This document shows positions 1 to 5,525 of a stretch of DNA of 7,252 nucleotides, in pieces (position 1 is the first letter of the stretch; every line of letters begins with the position of its first letter). The notes below the pieces were generated by a model. The model had not been told where the DNA came from and did not search any database. It saw only the letters and a program-made list of their open reading frames with translations. The position numbers and the translations under genes were made by a program. The stretch covers positions 1 through 7,252 of the forward strand of contig JANXQG010000015.1 of assembly GCA_025356915.1 (NCBI GenBank), written 5' to 3'. Source of the DNA: Planctomycetota bacterium (GTDB taxonomy: Bacteria; Planctomycetota; Planctomycetia; Pirellulales; Thermoguttaceae).

Positions 1-18
1 GGCTCTTCCTGTCTTAAA

Positions 19-1299
19 TTATTTTTTTCTGAACAACGGCCCGCCATACACGGCCGTGTCGCCGAGCATCTCCTCGATCCGCAGCAATTGATTGTACTTG
101 GCCATGCGGTCGGTACGCGAAGCCGAGCCGGTCTTGATCTGGCCAGTCCGCATGGCGACGGCCAAGTCGGCGATTGTCGAATCCTCGGTCTCGCCGCTGC
201 GATGGCTGGAGATCGACGAATACCCGTTACGATGCGCCAACTCGATGGCTTCGATCGTCTCGGTTAGGGTGCCGATCTGATTGACCTTGATCAAGATGCT
301 GTTGGCAATGCCTTCGTCGATGCCCCGCTGTAGACGCTTCGTGTTCGTCACGAACAGGTCGTCGCCGACGAGCTGAATCTTCTTGCCAATGCGGTCGGTA
401 AGCAGCTTCCAGCCTTCCCAATCGTCCTCGGCGCAGCCGTCTTCGATCGAGCAGATGGGATATTTCTCGCTCCAGGTTGCCAATAGATTGACCATGTCAG
501 CCGCCGAGATTTTCTTGCCATCGACCGTGTAGGTCTTGCTGGCGGCGTCGTAGAACTCTGATGCGGCTACGTCGAGGGCGATGTAAACCTGTTTGCCCAG
601 TTCGTAGCCAGCCTTGGCAACGGCCTCGACAATCACGTCCAGTGCTTCCTGGTTGCTCTTTAGGTTCGGGGCAAACCCGCCTTCGTCGCCTACGTTCGTT
701 GAGAGCTTCTTATCGTGTAGCACCTTCTTGAGATTATGGAATACCTCGCAGCCGCAGCGGATGGCGTCGGTGAAGGAGTTAAAGCCCAGGGGCATGACCA
801 TGAACTCCTGGACATCCACGTCGTTATCGGCGTGCGAGCCGCCATTGATAATGTTCATCATGGGGGCCGGCAGCAAACGGGCTCCGACTCCGCCGAGATA
901 GCGGAACAACGGCTGGCCGGTGTGGGACGCCGCGGCATGGGCCGTGGCCAGCGAAACGCCGAGGATGGCGTTCGCACCCAGTTTGCTTTTGTTTTCTGTG
1001 CCGTCCAAATCGATCATCCGCCGGTCCAATGCGGCCTGATCCAGGGCGTCCATGCCAGCCAGCTCGTCGGCCAGGATGTCGTTGACGTTATCGACCGCTT
1101 TCATCACGCTCTTGCCCAGGTAGCGAGACTTGTCGCCGTCGCGAAGTTCTAATGCCTCGTGAACGCCTGTGCTCGCGCCGCTGGGAACCGCCGCCCGGCC
1201 GACAGAACCATCGGCTAACTCTACATCGACCTCAATGGTGGGATTTCCACGGCTATCAAGGATCTGTCGGGCATGGATATCGAGAATTTCTGCGTTCAT
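19..1299 (-). CDS. eno: Enolase (2-phosphoglycerate dehydratase)
   Basis: Enolase interconverts 2-phosphoglycerate and phosphoenolpyruvate in glycolysis and gluconeogenesis, in the cytoplasm, normally with two Mg2+ per active site. The 426-residue product is full length for the family. Visible family features are the N-terminal LDSRGNPTIEVDV (14-26), the mobile loop SGAST (40-44), GDEGGFAPN (204-212) with the acid/base Glu206, metal ligands Asp243 (ALDVAASEF), Glu286 (SIEDG) and Asp313 (GDDLF), the signature LIKVNQIGT (336-344) with catalytic Lys338, and SSHRSGETED (364-373). The ATG at 1299 has a Shine-Dalgarno-like GAGGAAA about 9 bases upstream on the minus strand. The gene is divergent from psd and ends only 18 bases from the window edge. 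I could not pick a convincing promoter in the 1300-1400 stretch. Identification is secure. Confidence 0.98.
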   Translation of the reverse strand: MNAEILDIHARQILDSRGNPTIEVDVELADGSVGRAAVPSGASTGVHEALELRDGDKSRYLGKSVMKAVDNVNDILADELAGMDALDQAALDRRMIDLDGTENKSKLGANAILGVSLATAHAAASHTGQPLFRYLGGVGARLLPAPMMNIINGGSHADNDVDVQEFMVMPLGFNSFTDAIRCGCEVFHNLKKVLHDKKLSTNVGDEGGFAPNLKSNQEALDVIVEAVAKAGYELGKQVYIALDVAASEFYDAASKTYTVDGKKISAADMVNLLATWSEKYPICSIEDGCAEDDWEGWKLLTDRIGKKIQLVGDDLFVTNTKRLQRGIDEGIANSILIKVNQIGTLTETIEAIELAHRNGYSSISSHRSGETEDSTIADLAVAMRTGQIKTGSASRTDRMAKYNQLLRIEEMLGDTAVYGGPLFRKK

Positions 1300-1380
1300 G
1301 ATGGCAATTTCCTCAAACGAAATGGGCTAAAGCCGCATATTTTCCTCGATCCGCCGACGATTGACTAGCGGGGGAGGAGG

Positions 1381-1408
1381 AAAATCCGAAATCCAAAATC
1401 CGAATGAC
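1381..1408. repeat. Degenerate heptanucleotide repeat (AAATCC type)
   Basis: The units are AAAATCC, GAAATCC, AAAATCC and GAATGAC in tandem, so three close copies and one diverged copy of a 7-bp word. From memory, AAATCCG-type strings ending in GAATGACGAA recur between genes in planctomycete genomes. That recollection is not tested here. This is the first of three different heptad families in this window. Confidence 0.55.
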
Positions 1409-1438
1409 GAAAAGGCTCTCCGCCGGGTTTGTTGACGA

Positions 1439-1509
1439 TTGTGGTGCGGGCGTCCCGCCCGCCCAGGATGTTGTGAAAAAACTAGGCAGGCGAGACGCCC
1501 GTGCCACAA
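1439..1509. repeat. REP-like imperfect inverted repeat
   Basis: Arms at 1439-1463 and 1485-1509 are reverse complements at 21 of 25 positions, with a 21-base spacer. The left arm contains its own perfect small hairpin, GCGGGCG-TCC-CGCCCGC (1446-1462). The right arm has an imperfect one around GGCGAGACGCC. Two REP-like palindromes arranged as a larger inverted pair are typical of REPIN or BIME elements. CGAAAAGGCT occurs on both sides, at 1408 and 1525. No transposase is present in the window. The element might also act as a stem-loop at the 5' end of either divergent transcript, but nothing here shows that. Confidence 0.65.
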
Positions 1510-1553
1510 ACTTGGTGGAAAGCTCGAAAAGGCTTTCCTCCTGGCCTTCCTCC

Positions 1554-1582
1554 TTCCGCATTCGGCTTGGCCGGGGTATTAT
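1554..1582 (+). promoter_or_regulatory. Weak candidate promoter for psd
   Basis: TATTAT at 1577-1582 matches the -10 consensus at five of six positions and lies 24 bases before the psd ATG. The best-spaced -35 (TTCCGC, 1554-1559, 17 bp away) is poor. It is the only reasonable -10 box close to psd. A single box of this kind can occur by chance. Confidence 0.25.
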
Positions 1583-1606
1583 GGAGGGAATGCAGGGATT
1601 TGCTAT

Positions 1607-2587
1607 ATGAATGACAGCCAAAGGGGACGGAAAATGTTAACCAGGGCCGAACCTCAGCCGCTGCCGGATAATATTCGCAGTGTGCAACCGGGAGGGGGGG
1701 TCTGTTATCGAATCGAGCTTGCCTGGGGACGCTGGCGGCGATGGTGGTTGACTCATTTTCGACCAGGCTATGTGAAGAGAATGGGCAAACTACGGCAGGG
1801 TGATTGCCAGGGCGCGCCCTACGAGGTCATCGATTCGCGAGATCTGAAATGTTGCCGCAATGTTTGCGGTTGTTCCTGGGCGGAGGCCGACGATCAGTTT
1901 CGTTGGCGGAAGTCGATTCCGCTGGCACCTTGGGGAACGGCCGAGTTGCTCCTTATGGGTGGTCCGCTCTTGGTTTTGACAATTCTAGCCGCTGTGTCGT
2001 CGTGGCCTTATCTCGCCTTGCCACCGGCAGTGATGCTCGGGTTTATCGTATATTTCTTCCGTAGTCCACCCCGCCGTGTGCCGCAGAAGCCAGGCCTATG
2101 GGTTTCTCCGGCGGACGGCAAAATTGCCGAAATCACCCAGTTAGCGCACGACGAATTTGTGGGCGGCCCGGCCATCCGGATCGGTATCTTTCTTTCAATT
2201 TTTAACGTACATTTGAACCGGTCACCGGTTGCCGCACGGGTGATTGCCTTGCGGTATTCGCCCGGCGAGTTTCTCAACGCCTTGCGGCCGGAAAGTGCCT
2301 TGCGCAACGAGAATATGTGGATCGCTCTGGAGGAAGATTCGCCACCACACCGGCGCGTGGTCGTGCGGCAGATTTCTGGTGCGATCGCCCGGCGGATCGT
2401 TTGTGACTTGCGGCCTGGCGAAGTGATCCCGCGAGGGCATGTTTTCGGCATGATCAAGCTTGGCTCGCGGACCGAATTGATTCTGCCCGCAGAGGACGGA
2501 CTGGAAGTGAAGGTCCGCATAGGGCAGAAAGTGAAAGCCGGGGTGACGGTCCTGGCGGAGTACAAGGAGTTAGGAGTTAGGAGTTAG
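1607..2587 (+). CDS. psd: Phosphatidylserine decarboxylase proenzyme with long N-terminal extension
   Basis: It decarboxylates phosphatidylserine to phosphatidylethanolamine at the membrane, using a pyruvoyl group formed by self-cleavage. From the ATG at 1607 the product is 326 residues. The C-terminal ~220 residues match the short PSD-A type: a hydrophobic stretch (~113-152), YFFRSPPR (149-156), SPADGKIAEI (167-176) with Asp170, FLSIFNVHLNRSP (195-207) with His202, and GMIKLGSRTELILP (281-294), where cleavage is expected between Gly286 and Ser287. About 105 residues precede this core, rich in Trp, Arg and Cys. ATG 1607 has AGGGA 8 bases upstream. ATG 1634 has GGGG 7 bases upstream and is a fair alternative, giving 317 residues. 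An open frame continues upstream to 1439 through the REP-like element and is unlikely to be coding. The last residues and the stop codon come from a heptad repeat. pssA, the preceding step of the pathway, is next. Confidence 0.93.
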   Translation: MNDSQRGRKMLTRAEPQPLPDNIRSVQPGGGVCYRIELAWGRWRRWWLTHFRPGYVKRMGKLRQGDCQGAPYEVIDSRDLKCCRNVCGCSWAEADDQFRWRKSIPLAPWGTAELLLMGGPLLVLTILAAVSSWPYLALPPAVMLGFIVYFFRSPPRRVPQKPGLWVSPADGKIAEITQLAHDEFVGGPAIRIGIFLSIFNVHLNRSPVAARVIALRYSPGEFLNALRPESALRNENMWIALEEDSPPHRRVVVRQISGAIARRIVCDLRPGEVIPRGHVFGMIKLGSRTELILPAEDGLEVKVRIGQKVKAGVTVLAEYKELGVRS

Positions 2588-2635
2588 GAGTTAGGAGTTA
2601 GGAGTTAGAAGTTAGAAGTTAGGAGTTAGGAGTTA
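2566..2635. repeat. Tandem heptanucleotide array, ten units of GGAGTTA
   Basis: Ten contiguous 7-bp units: six GGAGTTA, two GAAGTTA, then two GGAGTTA. The array starts inside psd, encodes its last residues (ELGVRS) and supplies its TAG at 2585-2587. Because 7 is not a multiple of 3, the array gives TAG in all three forward frames and TAA in all three reverse frames within about 21 bp. Eight units also spell AGGAG, a Shine-Dalgarno core. Short heptad tandem repeats are known from cyanobacteria (STRR sequences) and, from memory, from planctomycetes. Confidence 0.95.
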
Positions 2636-2713
2636 GAATAAAGAAAATAGGGAAGATTATTTTTGTTTTCGTAATCGTTTTTCCCAGTCCCATAATCCCT
2701 AATACATCTCCCC
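2636..2713 (+). promoter_or_regulatory. psd-pssA gap with AT-rich dyad and C-rich pssA leader
   Basis: After the heptad array comes an AT-rich stretch with a broken dyad: GGGAA plus GATTA (2650-2659) can pair with TAATC (2672-2676) and TTCCC (2681-2685). The pssA leader then reads CCCAGTCCCATAATCCC and ends CTCCCC before the ATG, with no purine-rich Shine-Dalgarno. It resembles a decayed version of the CCCCAGT/CCCCAAT array before ribE. I see no convincing promoter or terminator. Confidence 0.4.
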
Positions 2714-3541
2714 ATGCGTCCGATCCGTACCTTTGCCATCCTGCCGACGATGTTCACGCTAGGGAACCTAGTGTGCGGATTTTTTGCGATTGTGATTGCA
2801 TCACGTGTCCGAACGCCCGATTCTCCGGAAGGTTTTAAGGAAACCTTATTGCTTGATCCGAGTCACTGCATGTGGAGCGCATGGCTGATTTTTCTGTCGA
2901 TGGTATTTGATGCGTTGGACGGTTATATTGCGAGGCTCTCGAAGTCGACAAGCGAGTTCGGTGCTGAGTTGGACAGCCTTTGCGACATGGTGGCCTTCGG
3001 TGTGGCCCCTGCATTTTTGCTCGTGAAGATGTGTCCGCAGTTTTCGTTTTTCCACAAGGAAGCGGTGTGGGTGATTGCGGCCTCGTTTGCCGCTTGCGCG
3101 GCGTTGCGACTGGCACGATTCAATGTGGAGACGAGTGACGAAGACGATCACATGAGTTTTCGTGGCCTGCCCAGTCCGGCAGCCGCGGCGAGCGTGGCTG
3201 GGTTTGCCATCATGTTTTATACACTCCGCAAAGAAGATAGTCCGCTGATGTTCGCGAGGCAGATCGATATCGGCCTGCAATTCGTGCTCCCGTTTTTCGC
3301 CCTCTTGGCAGCCATGTTGATGGTCTCGCGAATCCCCTATCCCCATGTGGTCAATCAGGTCTTTCGTGGGCAGCGACCGCTTCGTCACCTGGTAGGCATC
3401 ATTTTCAGTGTCGTGGCGATTATGGTCTTTCGCGACTACGCCGTGTCGATTGTTTGCGTAATGTTCGTCCTTTACAGCCCTTTGCGGTACGCGTGGGAGA
3501 AAGTTGTGCAGCGAAAATATCAAGAGGAACGCATCTTTTAA
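2714..3541 (+). CDS. pssA: CDP-diacylglycerol-serine O-phosphatidyltransferase (phosphatidylserine synthase)
   Basis: This integral membrane enzyme makes phosphatidylserine from CDP-diacylglycerol and serine, the substrate of the adjacent Psd. The product is 275 residues. The CDP-alcohol phosphatidyltransferase signature is complete: Asp66, Asp69-Gly70, Ala73-Arg74, Gly83, Asp87 and Asp91 with the expected spacing (DALDGYIAR ... GAELDSLCD). The N-terminus LPTMFTLGNLVCGFFAI (10-26) is typical of the bacterial PssA subgroup. Hydrophobic segments lie near residues 8-30, 53-66, 92-106, 115-130, 158-172, 190-206 and 225-255, as expected for a multi-pass protein. The ATG at 2714 gives the family N-terminus but lacks a Shine-Dalgarno. 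The gene sits 126 bp after psd and its TAA shares its last base with an in-frame ATG before ribE. Identification is secure. Confidence 0.96.
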   Translation: MRPIRTFAILPTMFTLGNLVCGFFAIVIASRVRTPDSPEGFKETLLLDPSHCMWSAWLIFLSMVFDALDGYIARLSKSTSEFGAELDSLCDMVAFGVAPAFLLVKMCPQFSFFHKEAVWVIAASFAACAALRLARFNVETSDEDDHMSFRGLPSPAAAASVAGFAIMFYTLRKEDSPLMFARQIDIGLQFVLPFFALLAAMLMVSRIPYPHVVNQVFRGQRPLRHLVGIIFSVVAIMVFRDYAVSIVCVMFVLYSPLRYAWEKVVQRKYQEERIF

Positions 3542-3543
3542 TG
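3522..3543 (+). promoter_or_regulatory. Shine-Dalgarno and TAATG junction at the end of pssA
   Basis: AGAGGAA lies at about 3522-3528, and the pssA stop TAA (3539-3541) overlaps an ATG at 3541-3543. This ATG is in frame with ribE, 19 codons upstream of the family-like ribE start at 3598. It is the best ribosome-binding signal in the pssA-ribE gap. It could start an extended RibE or deliver coupled ribosomes to the later ATG. Confidence 0.5.
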
Positions 3544-3547
3544 CGAA

Positions 3548-3586
3548 CCAGTCCCCAACCCCAGTCCCCAATCCCCAATCCCCAAT
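3548..3586. repeat. Heptanucleotide array of CCCCAAT/CCCCAGT type
   Basis: Units read CCAGT (partial), CCCCAA (one base short), CCCCAGT and then three CCCCAAT, followed by CCCTTCCCCCC up to the ribE ATG. The array fills almost the whole pssA-ribE gap and has no stop codon in the ribE frame. CCCCAAT/CCCCAGT is the same kind of word as the STRR1 heptad of cyanobacteria. It differs in sequence from the GGAGTTA and AAATCC arrays in the other gaps. Confidence 0.9.
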
Positions 3587-3597
3587 CCCTTCCCCCC

Positions 3598-4218
3598 ATG
3601 TTCTCTGGAATCGTTGAAGCCCTTGGTGTCGTGAGCGAAATCCGTGCGGATCCGCCCGGTTGCTGGTTGATTGTTCGTGAAGCCAAGATTGCCTCGGAAA
3701 CGGCAGTTGCCGACAGCATCTGCGTGAACGGATGCTGCCTGACCGTGGTGGCGGTCGAGCGAGATACGTTTGCCTTCCAGGCCGGGCCGGAGACGCTCGC
3801 CCGGACGAATCTAGGCGAGTTAAAGCCGGGAAGTCCGGTGAATCTGGAACGAGCACTGGCCGTTAATGCGCGGCTGGGAGGGCATTTCGTGAGCGGCCAT
3901 ATCGATGGCGTCGGCGCGCTACTAGAGCGGATCGACTCGGGCGATTGGTCTACATTTTGGTTTTCGGTCCCGCGGGCTTTGGCCCGGCAAATGGCCTCGA
4001 AAGGCTCGATCGCCATCGATGGCGTAAGCCTGACCATCGTTGGCAGCGAGCCGGATCGTTTCAGCGTGGCCCTGATTCCCTTCACGCTGGCCGTGACGAC
4101 GCTCGGTACGCTGGAAGTTGGCGGCAAGGTGAATTTGGAGACCGACATATTAGCGAAGTATGTGCAGCGACTGGCGGAAGCAGAGAATTGGCCGCCGGTC
4201 GAAAGCGGAGGATTGTAA
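3598..4218 (+). CDS. ribE: Riboflavin synthase alpha chain
   Basis: It catalyses dismutation of two 6,7-dimethyl-8-ribityllumazine molecules to riboflavin plus a pyrimidine, as a cytoplasmic homotrimer. From ATG 3598 the product is 206 residues, normal for the family. Two lumazine-binding barrels are visible. The first starts MFSGIVEALG and contains DSICVNGCCLTV (39-50) and NLERAL. The second has GGHFVSGHIDG (94-104), KGSIAIDGVSLTI and the closing VNLETDILAKYV. I chose ATG 3598 because MF(S/T)GIVE is the conserved N-terminus and forms part of the active site. That start has no Shine-Dalgarno, only C-rich heptad DNA. An in-frame ATG at 3541, with a good Shine-Dalgarno and overlapping the pssA stop, would add 19 Pro/Gln-rich residues. 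rsmA begins immediately after the TAA. Confidence 0.95.
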   Translation: MFSGIVEALGVVSEIRADPPGCWLIVREAKIASETAVADSICVNGCCLTVVAVERDTFAFQAGPETLARTNLGELKPGSPVNLERALAVNARLGGHFVSGHIDGVGALLERIDSGDWSTFWFSVPRALARQMASKGSIAIDGVSLTIVGSEPDRFSVALIPFTLAVTTLGTLEVGGKVNLETDILAKYVQRLAEAENWPPVESGGL

Positions 4219-5145
4219 GTGGACGATCCATCTCCCGAAAAGCAGACGCTTTCCTTCCTGCTGCGTCGTTTTCAGCAGGCCGGGATCAAGCCTCGCACCG
4301 ACCTGGGCCAGAACTTCATGATCGACATGAACCTACAGCGGATGCTGCTGGATACGGCTCGGATTGGGCCTGACGACGTCGTGCTGGAGGTCGGCACGGG
4401 CACCGGCGGTCTGACGAAGCAGATAGCCCCCTTGGCGGCGGCGGTGGTGAGCGTGGAAGTCGATCGCGACTTGCACCAACTGGCTGGCGAGGAACTGTTC
4501 TACACCCCAAACGTGACCCTCTTGCATACCGACGTGCTGAAGACCAAGAGTCGGATCGAGCCGGCCGTTCTTGAAGCGGTCCAGCGGCAGTTGGAGGCTG
4601 GTCCAGGACGGCGGTGGAAACTCGTGGCCAACCTACCCTATAACGTGGCCACGCCGTTGATCGCGAACTTGCTTGCCCTCGATAGCCCACCATGTACCAT
4701 GACCGTCACCGTGCAGAAGGAGGTGGCCGATCGGATCGTTGCCCGACCGGGAGCGAAGGACTACGGGGCACTGGCCATCTGGATTCAGAGTCAGTGCGGC
4801 ACGGAGATCGTTCGCGTATTGGCTCCGTCGGTCTTCTGGCCGCGTCCCAGGGTTTCGTCGGCCTTCGTACAGATTACGCTTGACGAAACGCTCCGGCAGC
4901 GGATTCCCGATCGAGTTTATTTCCACGAGTTCGTGCGATCGATGTTCCTTCATCGCCGCAAGGCACTGCGCAGTGAACTGCTCAGCGCGCGGAAGCAGTT
5001 CAATAAGGCCCAGGTCGATGAACTGCTGGCTGGATTAGGGCTGGAACCCACCGTGCGGGCCGAGCGACTGGGGCCGGAAGAAATGCTCCGCCTCTGTGAG
5101 GCCGTCCGCCAAGCGAACTGCAAAGTCGGGAAGGGTGCGACCTAG
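4219..5145 (+). CDS. rsmA: 16S rRNA dimethyladenosine transferase RsmA (KsgA)
   Basis: It transfers four methyl groups from S-adenosylmethionine to two adjacent adenines in helix 45 of 16S rRNA (A1518/A1519 in E. coli) during 30S maturation. The product is 308 residues, somewhat longer than the ~270 of E. coli KsgA. Motifs in order are TDLGQNFMID (27-36), the SAM-binding EVGTGTGGLT (57-66), VEVDRDL (79-85), the catalytic NLPYNV (138-143), the C-terminal FWPRPRVSSAFVQI (206-219) and FLHRRKALR (243-251). The start is GTG at 4219, directly after the ribE TAA, with GGAGGA at 4207-4212 and 6 bases of spacing. This strongly supports the GTG and translational coupling to ribE. I see no clear terminator after it. 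Confidence 0.97.
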   Translation: MDDPSPEKQTLSFLLRRFQQAGIKPRTDLGQNFMIDMNLQRMLLDTARIGPDDVVLEVGTGTGGLTKQIAPLAAAVVSVEVDRDLHQLAGEELFYTPNVTLLHTDVLKTKSRIEPAVLEAVQRQLEAGPGRRWKLVANLPYNVATPLIANLLALDSPPCTMTVTVQKEVADRIVARPGAKDYGALAIWIQSQCGTEIVRVLAPSVFWPRPRVSSAFVQITLDETLRQRIPDRVYFHEFVRSMFLHRRKALRSELLSARKQFNKAQVDELLAGLGLEPTVRAERLGPEEMLRLCEAVRQANCKVGKGAT

Positions 5146-5189
5146 GATTTGACCGACGTCACCTTTTCTCTTTCCTTGGCCATAATCGC

Positions 5190-5218
5190 TTGACTTGGCC
5201 ACTGCGATAACGCATAAT
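5190..5218 (+). promoter_or_regulatory. Sigma-70-type promoter of the toxin-antitoxin operon
   Basis: TTGACT (5190-5195) and CATAAT (5213-5218) are separated by exactly 17 bp. Each matches its consensus hexamer at five of six positions. The predicted start point is near 5225, about 40 bases before the antitoxin ATG and inside the inverted repeat described separately. It is the best-formed promoter in the window. Confidence 0.7.
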
Positions 5219-5219
5219 G

Positions 5220-5237
5220 TGTACGGATCGACGTACA
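5220..5237 (+). promoter_or_regulatory. Putative YefM-type operator (paired GTAC cores)
   Basis: TGTACG (5220-5225) and CGTACA (5232-5237) form a perfect inverted repeat around GATCGA. Allowing one mismatch, it extends to about 5217-5240. Each half is one base from TGTACA, the core hexamer of the E. coli yefM-yoeB operator. The two GTAC centres are 12 bp apart, the spacing known for that operator. The site begins just after the -10 box and covers the likely start point, as expected for autorepression by the antitoxin or the antitoxin-toxin complex. Confidence 0.6.
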
Positions 5238-5264
5238 TATTGCATATTGGGATGTTCGGAAGAA

Positions 5265-5525
5265 ATGACCACACTATCGGCAACAGATGCGCGGCGCGAA
5301 TTCTTTGAACTGGTCAAGCAGGCGAATCAGGGGCATCAGGTCTATCGAATTCGCCACCGCAAAGGCTCGGCGGTGCTCATGTCGGAAGAAGACTATGAAA
5401 GCCTCATGGAGTCGCTCGAACTTCTTTCAATTCCAGGATTTCGTGCAAGCATGAAACGCTCGGCCGCCCAGATGAAGCGAGGTGCCACACTTGCGTTGAA
5501 CGAGGTATTGGGAGACGAATCGTGA
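5265..5525 (+). CDS. Phd/YefM-family antitoxin
   Basis: This is the predicted antitoxin and DNA-binding autorepressor of a type II toxin-antitoxin pair, 86 residues from ATG 5265. The N-terminal domain has the Phd/YefM pattern: MTTLSATDARREFFELVK (1-18), YRIRHRKGSAVLMSEEDYESL (27-47), then LELL followed by a charged C-terminal tail (~57-86) that would wrap the toxin. An in-frame ATG at 5217 adds 16 residues. I rejected it because it overlaps the promoter -10 box and would make the operator coding. The chosen ATG is closely preceded by GGAAGA, a short-spaced and weak Shine-Dalgarno. The stop overlaps the toxin GTG by 4 bases. Its family is clear. Which toxin subgroup it pairs with is less so. 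Confidence 0.9.
   Translation: MTTLSATDARREFFELVKQANQGHQVYRIRHRKGSAVLMSEEDYESLMESLELLSIPGFRASMKRSAAQMKRGATLALNEVLGDES

Larger units (their letters stand above)
1300..1606. other. Divergent intergenic region between eno and psd
   Basis: This 307-bp gap separates the divergent eno and psd genes and must hold promoters for both. I see no gene in it. Its open frames on both strands run through repeat DNA and show no family resemblance. It contains the eno ribosome-binding site near 1308-1316, a degenerate AAATCC-type heptad array (1381-1408), a REP-like inverted repeat (1439-1509), two copies of CGAAAAGGCT (1408-1417 and 1525-1534) flanking that inverted repeat, and a TATTAT box (1577-1582) before psd. 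Confidence 0.7.

Noticed and set aside
227..1152. Plus-strand and alternate-frame open frames inside eno
   Set aside because: They lie wholly within a full-length enolase with all its catalytic residues and have no recognisable features.
1439..1606. Upstream extension of psd to an ATG at 1439
   Set aside because: The 56 extra codons translate the REP-like inverted repeat and the pyrimidine-rich stretch, with no Shine-Dalgarno; ATG 1607 or 1634 fits better.
1381..3586. CRISPR array suggested by regularly repeated DNA in the gaps
   Set aside because: The repeats are contiguous 7-bp units without unique spacers, and no cas genes are present.
2846..3856. A 336-codon minus-strand open frame across pssA and ribE
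   Set aside because: Antisense to pssA with a low-complexity His/Arg-rich translation and reading through the heptad array; typical of a shadow frame in GC-rich DNA.
5131..5172. Possible rho-independent terminator at the rsmA end (GGTG ... CACC then TTTTCTCTTTCC)
   Set aside because: Only about four base pairs form and the T-run is interrupted by C; too weak to call.
5217..5264. Antitoxin start at ATG 5217
   Set aside because: This ATG overlaps the -10 box and the extra residues would come from the operator; the Phd/YefM N-terminus begins at ATG 5265.
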